The position numbers were made by a program, and so were the translations under genes. A DNA stretch of 64,000 bases from Microvelia longipes (lineage: Eukaryota > Arthropoda > Insecta > Hemiptera > Veliidae). The DNA lies in contig JACMZG010001914.1 in the NCBI GenBank assembly GCA_018340805.1, forward strand, positions 17,530,736 to 17,594,735, written 5' to 3'. Positions 34,690 through 46,244 of the stretch are shown in pieces. How positions within the stretch are numbered: the stretch's first letter is position 1; each line of letters begins with the position of its first letter. The notes beneath the pieces are model-generated. The model saw nothing but the letters and a program-made list of their open reading frames with translations. It was not told the origin of the DNA and ran no database searches.

Positions 34690-35305
34690 AATACCTCATT
34701 TTCAATAGGGTTCGTGTCCTCCCCAAGGTTGATTCTTGTACTATCTTTGATGAGTCACACGGGGTGTAGTGGTTAAGGTACGCGACCAATGCACAGCATG
34801 AATAGACTTTAGTCATGGGTTCAATCCCAGCATGGGCCTCTAGGATTTTTATGAGAGGGATAAAAATTCTGCGTACCACGTCCTTCAGAAGGGACGTAAA
34901 GCCGGCGGTCTCGAGCCTGTGCATTGTCAGGTACTCGTTAAAGATCCCTTACCCTAAATGAAACTGGGTATAGGCAAAATCTAGGACCCTCATTGTAGAT
35001 TCATAAACCGTTTCTGCCTTGCAGTTTAAAGTGTGTGGAGGTTTGGTTTAACATTGAGAGCACGTGTTGTTCCCACTTTTCACTAGACTATAGAGTCAGT
35101 GAAATATGTATGATTGCTTGAAAAAGCATGAGAGGAACCATAGCAATTCACGACTCTTCTGTCTAGATTAGATGAAATATACCTACACTTGAATTTAAAA
35201 GGAGAAGAACACTATCTTAGGGAGCTAGCAAAAAGGGCCCAACAACGTGGCCTACTTGCCTGGTAGGTACTACCACTCCCCCCATATTACTATCACTACT
35301 ACTAT
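34690..35305 (+). mobile_element. tRNA-derived SINE, full copy
   Basis: The head near 34756-34840 looks like a tRNA gene: an A-box region GTGTAGTGGTTAAGGTACG and an exact B-box GGTTCAATCCC at 34818-34828. The body includes CGTCCTTCAGAAGGGACGTA, AAGCCGGCGGTCTCG and GTCAGGTACTCG. The 3' end is a microsatellite-like TTACTATCACTACTACTATC near 35286-35307, a typical tail for SINEs copied by certain LINEs. Transcription by RNA polymerase III and LINE-dependent movement are inferred. The element is unusually long for a SINE (about 600 bp). Confidence 0.82.
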
Positions 35306-35362
35306 CTTTGATTTAAAAATATTCTTCCGTTCGAGAGATGTTTTTTAAAATCCGCTAGAAAT

Positions 35363-35390
35363 ACACACACACACACACACACACACACAC
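35363..35390. repeat. (CA)n microsatellite
   Basis: Fourteen uninterrupted AC dinucleotides. Confidence 0.98.
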
Positions 35391-35439
35391 TATTATAAAG
35401 TTTTACAAAACGTATTTTTTCGTGATCAGGGACCCAAAG

Positions 35440-35700
35440 AGTGGCACAGCTCTTATATGGTCTAATCCATGTAAGAGCTATGACTTTACTATATGTTTTA
35501 ATAGCTTTTACTAGAAACAACACGTGCCCCTCTGCTGACTATACTTTTCTGCTCTCATTGAAGCAGGGTCCTACACTTTGACTGAGCCTTGGTTCTCAAT
35601 CCCAACTCCAAGCCTTTTTCTGGTTAAAGTTAAGGATCATTTACGAGTACCTGATATTGCACAGGTTTGGAATTATCAGCTTTCTTTGATGCTGATTACA
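35440..35700 (-). mobile_element. tRNA-derived SINE fragment
   Basis: Reverse-oriented body of the SINE at 34690: CTAATCCATGTAAGAGCTAT, ACAACACGTGCCCC, and TTTACGAGTACCTGATATTG (compare TTTACGAGCACCTGATATCG at 47868). Lacks the tRNA-like head. Confidence 0.75.
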
Positions 35701-35704
35701 AGTA

Positions 35705-36175
35705 TAAAATAACAAAATAAATCTTTGTTGTAGAGTTTTTTTTAAACTATCCTTCCTACGGTCATACAAAATTTAAAATATTCAAGAAATGTATTGTGTA
35801 AGTAATTTTTTAGTATTACTGACTCTTATGTTATAAATAATGTAAGTGCAATTTCCCCATCTCGGTTAAAGTCCAGAAAGGAATAAAGCTGGAAAGATGG
35901 GTGGCCTTTTTGGAGAAAAATAGGTTGGATTATGTGGGGATTAGGATTTGGGCCATAGAAAGACGATACCTAAGACAGTATAAGAGAAGTCCCATTCTCA
36001 AATTGGTTCTATTTCTTCGAAGAAAAAATTGTATTTATAATTTTCTTTTCAGAGCTAATGGGGTAGAGTGAAAATCCAGAACCTAACTGATTTTTAAACA
36101 ATTTATTTTTGTAAATTTTCATTGGAAAATGTTTTTAAATAGTTATTGGAACGTCTATTTAGTTTTTTTTTTTTT
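35705..36175. other. AT-rich DNA without recognisable features
   Basis: Nothing recognised. Confidence 0.55.
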
Positions 36176-36176
36176 T

Positions 36177-36500
36177 ACTTTTCCTCACCTTCTTTGCTGA
36201 AGGTATATAGGAAAAAAAGTAAAAAGGAAAAAAGTATTGGTTTCACCCAAAAAAATTCTACCAGAGATTTCACTTGAATATCTAATTTAGGTGTTCCGAA
36301 GACCATCTGAATCGATTTCAGCTTTATGTCTGTCTATGTGTGTGTGTCTGTGTGTTTGTGTCACGCATAACTCCCACTGTGTTTATGCTAGAGAGTTGAA
36401 ACCTGGTACAAAAATTAGTCTTTGAGTCTAGTTGTGCTGCCTGGAATATCAAAATTTTATGTCACCATTGACCCTATTTTCTTAGTCAGCAAAAATTGTA
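36177..36500 (+). mobile_element. Family A dispersed element, copy 6 (5' half)
   Basis: Terminal stem-loop CTTTTCCTCACC...GGTATATAGGAAAAA from 36177, with an inserted AAAAAGTAAAAAGG repeat of the stem region. Then GTCTGTCTATGTGTGTGTGT, GCTAGAGAGTTGAAACC and CTAGTTGTGCTGCCTGGAAT. The TGACGTCA site is decayed to TGTCACCA. The 3' half is missing. Confidence 0.85.
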
Positions 36501-36504
36501 AAAA

Positions 36505-37750
36505 TTGTAAAAAAAGGAGGGAAAGGGGTGATATTTTTCTCATCAATACCGCTAGTGGTCATTTTGTGTAATTTTATCAGTATATAATTGTTATAAGAGC
36601 GATGGCTGAAGTATTCACATTATAAACGGTGTTAACTATCTTTTATATCCTTTTGAAAAAAAAAACTATACAAGCTTGAAATACAGTTCTCCACGTATGT
36701 TTGGACGAAAGTATCATCCACACAAGGTGAGAGTGTTTGTAATGTTTGTACTACACGTAAACAATACTAAAATGTCAATTCCATTTCTCGAACTATGGAT
36801 ATGACTCTTAATAAAATGCATTTTATAAAAAAAATCAATGTCGGAAATTTTTTGACATTACTATATTAAAGGTAGGTCAAATATGTATTTTCGGTGTGTG
36901 TAGATAATAAATAGAGAAGTTTATATACAAAGACCCTTGTTAAAAGGCTGTCCGTGTCAGTATATGTATACCTTTTACAAAATAAAAAAAAATACAAAAG
37001 CAAACTTTATAAGATCCGAAAAAAGGGAGAGGTATAGCCGATGCCTGGGGGGGGGGGTGTTGACGTGACCCACGTGGCTCCAAAATAACCTTCAAAAACC
37101 TTTACCAACTCTGCTCCCATTTTCCCAACCTCGAGGAAATCAATGGTTAACAATGACGTCATTTCAACCTCCTCTACCAGCTTCCAACTTTACAATAAAG
37201 ATGGGTTGCCTAAAATCCCGAATTTCCAACCTGCAAAACTAAAACGTAACACTTTCTAGAAATTTCCCAAGAGAGTTTTCATAACATGAACGTGAATAAA
37301 CATGAGGATGTTTCGTATTGTTACTAGCTGTGTCATCTTGTTTTTCTTTCCCTTTGCGATTATTATATTTTATATTTTTTTGTAACTAATACCCTCTAAG
37401 TAAACTTTACTTCTTCTTATTTCCATAATGGACGGACCCTTTCTAACCTCTATTTACCTTTATTGTGTTTAATTTTCATTGTTTAAAGCATAATTTCCTT
37501 CAGCTACACTTCTGTATAAATATTCACATTAACTCTTTTGGCAGTATTTGGCGCATTTGGCACTTAGTTAATCCTATTATTATAATTTGCTCTTGTACTT
37601 ATATCTTTAGTCTTATGCGATTTTTTAATTTATTTATTAAGCAAAGTAAAACTATACAGTAAAATTGTTAATTACGCTAAAAAACAGGAAAGGATTAAAT
37701 ATACAGGGATATCGCTTGATCGTTGGTAAAATGTTATTGAATATTAGTTG
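36505..37750. other. AT-rich DNA without recognised genes
   Basis: A 10-bp G run at 37048-37057 followed by GTTGACGTGACCCACGTGGC (a similar GACGTGACCACGTGGC occurs at 41103). A TGACGTCA at 37154-37161 lies outside family A. No gene recognised. Confidence 0.5.
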
Positions 37751-37754
37751 AAGA

Positions 37755-37930
37755 GGTATACATTTAAACTAGATCTCTAGGCCATCGTCTCTTTAGCCGA
37801 CTAGGAGGATTATATAGAAGGGTTTGAGAAGAAGTAGTTTGAACTAAAGGATTGAATGATCGATTAAGGAATGATCAGGATTATTAATGGGATCAGCATA
37901 GGTTGTAGACAATAGATAAGGTTAAGATTA
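37755..37930 (+). repeat. CGGCCACTG-core dispersed repeat, copy 2
   Basis: CATTTAAACTAGATCTCTAG, GGCCATCGTCTCTTTAGCC, TAGGAGGATTATATAGAAGG and GAACTAAAGGATTGAATG match the copies at 16865 and 54825 (reversed). Confidence 0.75.
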
Positions 37931-37934
37931 GACT

Positions 37935-38234
37935 CGGTTGGAAACATAGGCCTATATCTGGCCCTAATAATCCGTATTGTTTGATACATTGTGTATCATA
38001 ATGCCTGTAATAATAGAATAAATGTGGGAACATTCATTGCTTTATAATAGCTTTTCATAAATTTTAGTTATTTTCCTCACCTATTATCTTAATTAAGATG
38101 CTTACTATAATGATGTTCTACAAAACTCATCATTTAGTAGTTCAGTACAAAGTACTGAAACGAAATTATATAACAGAGCATAAAATACTCTCATACTTGA
38201 ACTTATGATAGGATCTAGCAAAAATTGCTTTATG

Positions 38235-38276
<42 letters not shown>

Positions 38277-38796
38277 TATATACATTTTTGTAGAATAATA
38301 ATAATAATGCCACCAAGGATAAACCAGCAATAGGTACTTACAAATAATAAGATGTATTTTTAGCATAATATTATATGTTTTAAGACTGATTATTAGTTGA
38401 TTTTAGCTCAGCTTTTATAAATGAGATATGATTGATATAATTAATGATAGTAATAAAAGAACGAGCAATGATTTCTGACATCGCACGTCCTGAATTCATT
38501 GTCAACGAACTTTAGTTCGTTAATAAAGAATTAATAATAAAAGAATTTATTCTTTTAGATCATCATTACATGAGAAAAAGAACAAAGTATTCATTTACCT
38601 TTCTTAATACAAACCCACAGTGGTCATCCATTATCGTGAATTCACTCACTCATACAGTTTTAAGTAACTAATATTGTATACAACGCTTCCAGTGTTAAGA
38701 CGAAAAATGTCATTTTTAATGTTGAATATCCACGAACGGGATGATTAATAAATAGTTAATGTGGCGACGTTTTGGCCAAGCTGATTACTTAGTATA
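37935..38796. other. AT-rich DNA with (TA)n tract and small hairpin
   Basis: (TA)n at 38236-38283. AACGAACTTTAGTTCGTT at 38504-38521 is a compact perfect hairpin. TGGCGACGTTTTGGCCAAGC at 38762 resembles the terminal motif of inverted-repeat retroelements but has no partner here. Confidence 0.55.
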
Positions 38797-39045
38797 GGAG
38801 TGTCTCAAGGTACTGTCATGGGACCAATGATTTTCCTTGTCTCTATCAATAATTTAAAAAGTCTTTAAATTAGATTTACAGAAAACCAGCAGAGCTTTTG
38901 CTAACGATACTTCAAAAATATTTTAAAGATTCACATATAAAAAAGTTTTCTACCAAGCTAATTCTGCTCTAGACATTGTTAATAAATGGTTTATTGCAAT
39001 ACATTAACATTAAATTATCAAAACTGATTTTTTACAAAATTTTCA
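38797..39045 (+). pseudogene. Non-LTR retrotransposon reverse transcriptase fragment
   Basis: From 38797 the plus strand reads GVSQGTVMGPMIFLVSINNL, corresponding to the RT motif GVPQGSvLGPlLFliyiNDL. After a frameshift, FANDTS (38897-38914) corresponds to the catalytic FADDTS with one D changed to N. ALDIVNKWFIA (from about 38966) and a broken TLN..KTDF block follow in that second frame. It is a dead fragment of a jockey/CR1-type LINE; the clade is not resolvable. Confidence 0.88.
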
Positions 39046-39049
39046 ACTA

Positions 39050-40380
39050 GTTTTTGCAACCTTTATTATTTTTTTATTTAAAACACCCTTGTATATTGGT
39101 TTGTATAATTTGTATGCACATATTAATTAGTATATTGACTAAATCTAATTAGTTAAATTTTACCATCGAGATTTAGCGATACCTCGGTAAGATAATTTTG
39201 ACATTTTAACGTCTAAAACAAAATGATTAAAGTTTAATAAAGATTTTGAGCTGCGGTTTCATTGTAAAAGGCAGGTTGGAATCATGATATTCCGCTTTTC
39301 ACTTTCTGTGTTAAACCCATGTTGTTAATAAAAGTGAAATGAAACTCAATTTAGCTTATTTTCTTCCATCAATTTTCATTTTCTTTTATCTCTTAGTATT
39401 TAGTGTGACTGCTTTTAGCTGAAAGGATGTAGCGAGAATTGCTTTTTCATCGTCTGACTTTTGAAGAGCATTTAGGTTAAGTTCTGGAAATCGAGTTTGA
39501 ATTGCGTCAACACATGAATGCGCTCTGATTTAGAGCGGATCAGAAAACATTATTTAAGACTAAACTTATTCCTAAGTGATTCAAATATACACAAATCTCA
39601 AATTCTTTTTTTACGCCAACCTCTCGAATTCACTATGACTGAGAAATAGAAGTTCTAGGATGACCATAAATTGAGTCCATCTTAATAAAATTTAGGATAA
39701 GGGGTCTGGAGAATTTCTTTAGATTTGTAAATGAGGTTAAATGTATAATTTGATTGATTAGTGCTGCTATCTATAAAATTCGTTAATTAGTTACTAATCT
39801 TAGCTTTCCCGCCCTTGTTTGGCGTTTTGTTTAGTCGTGTCTGGGTGTCCGTATGACTCGGAACTATCGTGATATTCTCGCACAGCACGATCCGTTTTCT
39901 TTAAATCTTACAAACGTCAAAATACACGAAAACGGCCCTCCAAACGCTCACTCAGAAGGCATCTACAGTGGTACCACCAGGCATAAATAACTACTGCCCT
40001 TAAAGCATTAAAGTTGGCCAAATTTGGTTATTTAGCTCGGCATTCATTTGGTTTTCCCTTGTTGCGAATCAGTGCAGTGGTTTTGTTCTCTTTCCTGTGT
40101 AATCATCTATATTACCATGCGGGAACAACCGCAGAGTCTCTTCACAGATAACTTTGTTTAATTACAAATTACGCAAATCGCTTTTGACCTAACAAGAGGT
40201 AATTATCAGTGCCTGAAAAACAAGGAAGAAAAATACAAAATTAAAATACTTAAAGATAACGAAATAAAAAAATAACAAAAATTAAAATAATTAAATAACA
40301 TAAAATAAACAAATATAAGATAGGTAAGAAGATAATTAAAGTAAATAGAATAAATAAAACTTTAACGTAGACACAAAGCA
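39050..40380. other. AT-rich DNA with one GC-richer stretch
   Basis: 39800-40140 is GC-richer and unique apart from GCGGGAACAACC, which also occurs at 7778. No reading frame or family recognised. Elsewhere nothing. Confidence 0.5.
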
Positions 40381-40382
40381 AA

Positions 40383-40440
40383 GATGAATGGGGCTGGTTT
40401 AAAACATTAAGAGTTTTAAACCAGTCCCTTTCATCTCCAT
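40383..40440. other. Hairpin with perfect 12-bp core stem
   Basis: CTGGTTTAAAAC (40394-40405) pairs exactly with GTTTTAAACCAG (40413-40424) across a 7-nt loop. Outer GATG...GGG and CCC...CATC extend the stem with mismatches to about 25 bp. The size is compatible with a small-RNA precursor, but there is no supporting evidence of expression. Confidence 0.7.
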
Positions 40441-40449
40441 TCACTCACC

Positions 40450-41040
40450 ATCCAAACTTCGGACTTGCTTTGCTTACCCTCAAAAATAACATAAGTTAAA
40501 TACATTCGTTTCATTCCCACCCGGACACCGACCACGCTCGATGCTACTTAACTTTTATGATCCAACAAAAATCGTAAATTTTCTTGCCGGGTTGAAACGA
40601 AACTTTGTGTATTTGTCTACTACGTAAAGGTGTACATTTATACCAAATTTCAACTCAATGGCACATATTTTAATCATATACATAACTACATGCGTGCCAA
40701 ATGTCAATTCAATCACATCATCTTTCCGCGCTTTATGATTTTTCAAAACGTTTGCTGAGTCTTTATTGCGTGTTGATGACGTCATACAAATATTTTCCGT
40801 ATAGCACAACTGCACCTATAGACTAATTTTTGTACAAAGTATCAACTCTCTAGTCTAATTACATTGAGAGCTACGATGATAACAGACAAACACACATACA
40901 GACGGACAACTTTGCGAAAACCACTCAAGAGGCCTTAAAACATTTAAAACGGATAATTCCGGTGACAACTCAGTTTCGGATTTTTTTCTAAATCTAGTGC
41001 TTTTCCTACATACCTGCGGTATAAATGAGGAAAAGTAAAA
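40450..41040 (-). mobile_element. Family A dispersed element, copy 7
   Basis: Minus orientation. The stem-loop at 41000-41035 is followed on the plus strand by TAAAA. TGACGTCA at 40777-40784. The 5S-like block at 40511-40565 reads, on the minus strand, GGATCATAAAAGTTAAGTAG, CATCGAGCGTGGTCGGTG and GGGTGGGAATG. It begins near CTTCGGACTTGCTTTGC at 40456. Confidence 0.92.
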
Positions 41041-41263
41041 GGTATACCTTTATTTATATTTTCCTAGCTTTAGGACTGTCAGGTTGCTATGTTTAGAGAT
41101 GCTGACGTGACCACGTGGCTTTTATATTGAAGAGTTTATCTAAAATATTTCCAACTTACTCAGGCACGAGACTTGACAATAATTAAATTTTCCAAGTTTA
41201 TTTTCAATCTGGGGCATTTTATAACTAGTCTATTACTAGGTCATGCTCTCATAGGCTACTTAA

Positions 41264-41853
41264 TTTTTCTTATTTAAACCGTCGATAAATAGGAAACGTA
41301 TTGGATTTCCAATAAGAGTCCGAAACCGAGACTTCACATGAATTATCCGTTTTAGGTGTATTTAAGACCTTCTGTTATCATCGTAGCTCCCAGTGTATTT
41401 ATGCAAGAGTTCAAACTTGGCACAAAATACATTATTTAGGTCTATTTGTGCTATCCGGAAAATAATAATATTATGACGTCATTAAATGGAAATAATGACT
41501 ATTTGAAACCTGAACTATTTCAGGTTTGGCACGCATCTAAACATATATGGCCAACATATATTCCAAGTTTGATCTTATTTTCAGCATTAGTTTCGATTTT
41601 TATCGAATGACAAAAAATTATACGTTATTTAAAATGAGTTGAAATTATTTCGTTCAAGTATATCCCTTTTTGTAAAGTATACTAAGTTTCGTTTCAATTC
41701 AACAAGTTATATCAAGGGTTTATGCCTGGATGAATGACTGCTGAAAATACGAGCGAAGCGAGTACGTGAGATGTTTTGCAGTATAAATTTTGTGATTTTC
41801 ATATTCTGAGGATGGGTGTAGCGAATACTGTATTCCGAGATACCTCGTACCCG
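41264..41853 (+). mobile_element. Family A dispersed element, copy 8
   Basis: Degenerate stem-loop at the start, CCGAAACCGAGACTTCAC, GAATTATCCGTTTTAGG and TGACGTCA at 41474-41481. A 5S remnant (CTGGATGAATGACTGCTGA, compare 5S ATGGGTGACCGC) lies near 41727, then ACGAGCGAAGCGAGTACG, GGATGGGTGTAGCGAATAC and CCGAGATACCTCGTACCCG. Confidence 0.9.
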
Positions 41854-42077
41854 TTTAAAGCAAGGAGACTTAGATGATTTGTTAATGTTATGAAATGGAA
41901 AGGATAGTCTAGGTATCAGGCTAGGTATATACGCTGGAACATTTCCAATATAAATAACAATATGGAACAATTCCAAAAAATTACCAATATCTGATGATAA
42001 CGCTATTAAATTTCTAAGTCTTTCATGGTGATTTAAAACAGCTAATATTATAATATAATCCAACTTTATTTTTTAAA

Positions 42078-42200
42078 GTTACTAAAAGCAATAACTAAAG
42101 TACCATATTTGGGTATAGTTACAAAAATAAAAAAATTAACTCGCACGGATCAATTTAAAGGGGTGTAGACCATTTTCAAAAGTCTAGGATCATGTTTTTC
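42078..42200 (+). repeat. Dispersed family G, copy 3
   Basis: TTTTAAAGTTACTAAAAGCA, AAAGTACCATATTTGGG and GGGGTGTAGACCATTTTCAA match copies 1 and 2. It sits about 225 bp after the end of family A copy 8. Confidence 0.8.
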
Positions 42201-42331
42201 CCATATATGTATTTAAGGATTAAATGTTGCTTTATCTCAAATTCTACCCTGTAAAGAGCTAGATGGTCAACCGAAATTAACCAAGCAAAACCTATATAGA
42301 TTAAGATAATAAGATTGTGTATTAGAAAAAT

Positions 42332-42910
42332 TCTGGCCCGGAGGTGCGCAAGCCAAGCGAATTTTATTTTATGTTCTTGCTTTCTTGCTTATCATATTTA
42401 TCTTGCCTATGTATTTAATAACCTCGGCAGGAGCGTCACATATAGTTGTTTATTTTTTTCGAATTTTATGAAAATGCGCATATTTATCCCGTAGATTGAA
42501 CAGCATTATTTGCACTCATTTAAAACTCAGTTTTTGCTAATTTTTAGCGCATTTTCTTAGATTTTTTTTTAAAAATCAACAACAATTTGTGACGCTACTG
42601 CTCAGTAGCTTTTATTGGATTCAGCACCCCAAAAAGATCGAAACGACACCCTACTGTATACATGTTGTTTATCGACCGTATTTTAGTTTATCCGGTGATT
42701 TACCGCAGTTGTTTCGACTTTTTGATTATTTGATATTATCGTATTGATTTCGGACCGGGTTTGTTCGATTCAGCAATTCAAAAAACATGACAAACTAAAT
42801 CGAAATTTGTTGTTTCGATTTGTTTGTTCGGCCGTAGTTTTATTTTCCGGTTACTATTATTCACGGGTTTTTCGAATTTCATGGTTACTTAGTGTAGTAG
42901 TCTCGCATTC
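42332..42910 (-). repeat. Dispersed family F, copy 3
   Basis: ATTCTGGCCCGGAGGTGCGC at 42332 is in plus orientation. 42605-42910 matches copies 1 and 2 on the minus strand (TTTTTGGGGTGCTGAATCC, CGGTCGATAAAC, GAACAAACCCGGTCCG). The two parts are therefore inverted relative to each other. A 93-codon plus-strand frame (42744-43025) runs over it and is not supported as a gene. Confidence 0.6.
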
Positions 42911-42914
42911 GGAC

Positions 42915-44028
42915 CGCTTATATTCTTATCAATGTCCTAAACAACATGAATCAGAACCTTATTTCCGGCTAAAAATCTTGGAAAACTCCCACGTTCCCAT
43001 CACACAAGCCTCATCATCTCATTAGTGATTTTGTTTCAAAGAAAATTCGTTACAAATGTACAATTTACGTGTTTGGTACCATTTATGGTATTGATACTAT
43101 AATAAAAAATCAAGTAGACATGATAAAACTCATATACGATATTGATCATAATTTAACTATAAGTAATTTTGTGACTAAATTAATAATTTAAGAAGTTTGA
43201 ATATATAGGTATATTTACTTTACAATCTTAAATGGGAATCCCTTGATGAGCCTAATAATAAAAGCAGTCTTTTTTATGAACGTAATTAATTTTGAATACA
43301 ATGAGACAGATACAAATAAAACAACGTAAAATAATAGAATAGACCCTAGTGATATACTTGAATTTCAAATTGATGTTTGACGTATAAATTGAGAATAGGG
43401 GTCTTAAAACTAAACAATTCAGATAATTTATGAAATTAAATAAGTATAGAATTGTATTAATCAAAAATTAATTTCTGAAATATCTCTATAGCTATTTACA
43501 CCTAAAATTATTCTAATCAAAAATAATTATAAAATATAAAATTTGGGAACATTTCCTTCCTCTTAATCAATTATGTTAAAATTAGGCTGCTTTTAATTTG
43601 TAACCATATGGAACAAATGGAGAATGTGCCCAGACTCAGAATCCTTGCTCCAAGTTGATTTTTTTGTACCACTCTAATATATGTATAGGATTTTCTGTTT
43701 TAACCTTTGCTGACTGGAGTTCCTCTGCTATTATTTTGGAATCCTTTTTAACTTTGACCCTATTCTGTTTTATTAAATTGCATTTTTATGTTTTTAACTA
43801 CTTTTAATTTTCATATTAATTTAGTTTTTTGTCACTTAGTTTAATTAAATTAAGTCTTTTTATTTTAAACTTTCAATTTTAATTTCTCATGGGTCCTCTG
43901 ACCCAAAGTAGATAAAGACTGTAATTATGTCGGCCCTGGAGAAGAATTCTTTCTTTAGTTTAGAGCGTCAACAGAAAATAAATACATAGCTTTGTTGTCA
44001 TGTAAAGCTGTGATTGTATTATACAATG

Positions 44029-44081
<53 letters not shown>

Positions 44082-44900
44082 GGTTGTGTGTGTGTATATG
44101 TATATAAATTAAGGCATTTTTCCTGTTATATATAATTTTATTTATTTTTACGTAAGTGATAAAATAAAATATTATACAAAAACGCAAAATTAGGAAGATA
44201 GTAGCATCCTTACTATAGATAGATTACTTAAGATAAATATGAATCCTATACTATATTTTGTGGTAGTAAATATATTTCATTCAAATCGGCGTGGTGTATA
44301 TTTAAATTGTAAGAGTCACGATTTGTTTCTCCTTTAAATCTTTTTTTACTGAGACTCTTCGCACTACCATTAACTCAAAATATTTTTAGTTTTGCGAAAC
44401 AAAACATTTTAAAACCCTCCTTAACATTCGTTGTGGTCTTTGTACGTATTATGTTCTATGCTGTTTGCAATGTTAAACCTTGGAGTTTAATGATGTTGTA
44501 TAGATTAAAGTGGTCATGAACAGAAATTTTGAATTTTACCGAGTTCAAAGTGTTTCACCAAGCGAGACTGTCCTGTATTCCCAAATATTCCCTTATACTC
44601 GTTCGCTTATGTGTCATTGAAAATATTTCCAGACAAAACATTATTCGATCACAGATTTGTGTAAAAAACCCCTCTCTGACAAAGCGGTTATTTTCAAAGG
44701 TACTTATTATTGCAAATAAACGTAATGTGAGAACTATTAAGTTTGAAGTGTTTAAATTGTAATGCAACTTCCGCCCCGCCATCCACTTTATTGAATTTTT
44801 CCTAAGGAAATACATTATAAGAGTATAATTTATCTATTTAAATTTAATACTGACTGTATTTTAAATAAATAAAGTTTTTTTTTCCTCAGATAATTTAATA
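42915..44900. other. AT-rich DNA with (TA)n tract
   Basis: (TA)n at 44032-44078 followed by GTGTGTGTG. Overlapping frames on both strands at 44529-44815 (77 and 86 codons) share no recognisable domain. No dispersed family identified. Confidence 0.5.
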
Positions 44901-44904
44901 TTAT

Positions 44905-45145
44905 AAAATAAAACCAACTTTCAACCTGAAAGGTCATCATTAGTGCCAGTGAGATGAGTCTAAATTACTTTTTATCTAATTTTTGAGGCCAAAACATGCA
45001 TAAGACTAAAGTCTATGACTTACGCATATGTAGGACTAAGTCCTATACATTTTTTGGCCTCAGAGTAAAAAATAATTTAGACTCATCTCACCGTACTGAT
45101 GATGACCGTTCAGGTTGAAAGCTGGTTTTGTTTTATAATAATAAA
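44905..45145. mobile_element. Inverted-repeat element, relative of the Penelope-like terminus
   Basis: The arms (about 44905-45000 and 45056-45145) pair over AATAAAACCAACTTTCAACC, GGTCATCATTAGTG, GAGATGAGTCTAAATTA and TTTTTGAGGCCAAAA. In the right arm 45096-45120 reads CTGATGATGACCGTTCAGGT then TGAAA, i.e. CTGATGA, a short stem-loop and GAAA, the conserved core of a hammerhead ribozyme. The left arm has the same with CTAATGA. The matching motif beside the GIY-YIG relic at 32.4 kb links this element to a Penelope-like source. Confidence 0.85.
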
Positions 45146-45549
45146 TCATTTGGTGAATGACAAACTTTCCTCATCAATAAGCTTATTCCACTTTGCAGTA
45201 TTTATCGGATTGACAGTATTTTCATACATTTTATTTATGATTACAGTTACCCATAATCGTGATGTACAAAAGCTTTTTCTGATACATTATGGCAACTATA
45301 GCATAAAATGTCACACATTTAACAAATATAAGTATCAATCTTACGTTAAAGTCAATAAGCTTTGTCACGATAATAAATTATAATTATACATGGTGAAATT
45401 TTAATTATATATTTATAATTGTATTGTTATACAATAATGAATAATAATAATAACACCCCATGTATTATTATGCATGGGCTTGATTCTTTACAGCGGGAAA
45501 TACTTCTAGTTCAATAATTACTAGGTACACAAGGCGTTGCATTTCCATT

Positions 45550-46240
45550 TTGCGGAATTGCTTCGCTCATCCTTAAAATATGAAGATCACCTAATTTAAG
45601 TTGTTGTATGTTTCGAATTCGCCTTGCTCGTCCTCCCACAAAAAGTAAATTAATCCATATTATTCTAAACGGTCACCCATCCTTGTGCTGACCTCACTCG
45701 AAGTTGCTTTGACCCGAGTGATCCTACAAAAATTTTAAGTCGTATAGAAATAAAACTTTATATACTCACTTATTCATTATAAACTCGAACTAAATTTCAT
45801 AACAATCTGATTTTTCTCCAATTTATGGAAAAAGTGTGCATGTGCATAAGGTAATATTAATAATGCGATGGAACTCCGTACATTGTTTGGTCTTATATAG
45901 AGCTTCATGCGTTCCAAAAAGTTTAGAATTGATGTTTATGATTAATTTTCGCTGAGTCATCAATGACGGTTAATGATGTTATAAACAAAATTATTTTCCG
46001 GAAAACACAACTAGATAAAAAGGTAGATTTTTGTTGCAAGTTTCAACTCTTTAGCCATTGATTTTTGTACCCAGGTTGAACTCTCTAGAATAAAAACACT
46101 GGGGGCTACGATGATAACAGATACACACACTCACATCCTTGGTAAAACCACTCAAATGGTGTCAAAAGCGCCTAAGAGAAACTTCCGGTAAAATATTGGT
46201 TTCAAATTATTAGGGCAAAGAATAGTTTTCCTTAATACCA
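45550..46240 (-). mobile_element. Family A dispersed element, copy 9
   Basis: Minus orientation. GAATTGCTTCGCTCATCC and GAATTCGCCTTGCTCGTCC sub-repeats at the low-coordinate end. The 5S-like block at 45662-45724 is the best Box C match: on the minus strand GGATCACTCGGGTCAAAGCA, then ACTTCGAGTGAGGTCAGC and AAGGATGGGTGACCGTTTAG. The CRE position is decayed (TGATGTTATAAA). The block around 46040-46090 is duplicated. The terminal stem-loop is eroded. Confidence 0.88.
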
Positions 46241-46244
46241 GGAC

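Noticed and set aside
34756..34840. tRNA gene
   Set aside because: It has an A-box-like and a perfect B-box sequence, but a cloverleaf acceptor stem cannot be completed and it continues into a SINE body that recurs elsewhere.
44529..44815. Overlapping frames on both strands as a possible gene
   Set aside because: Mutually overlapping antisense frames of similar length with no domain are expected by chance.
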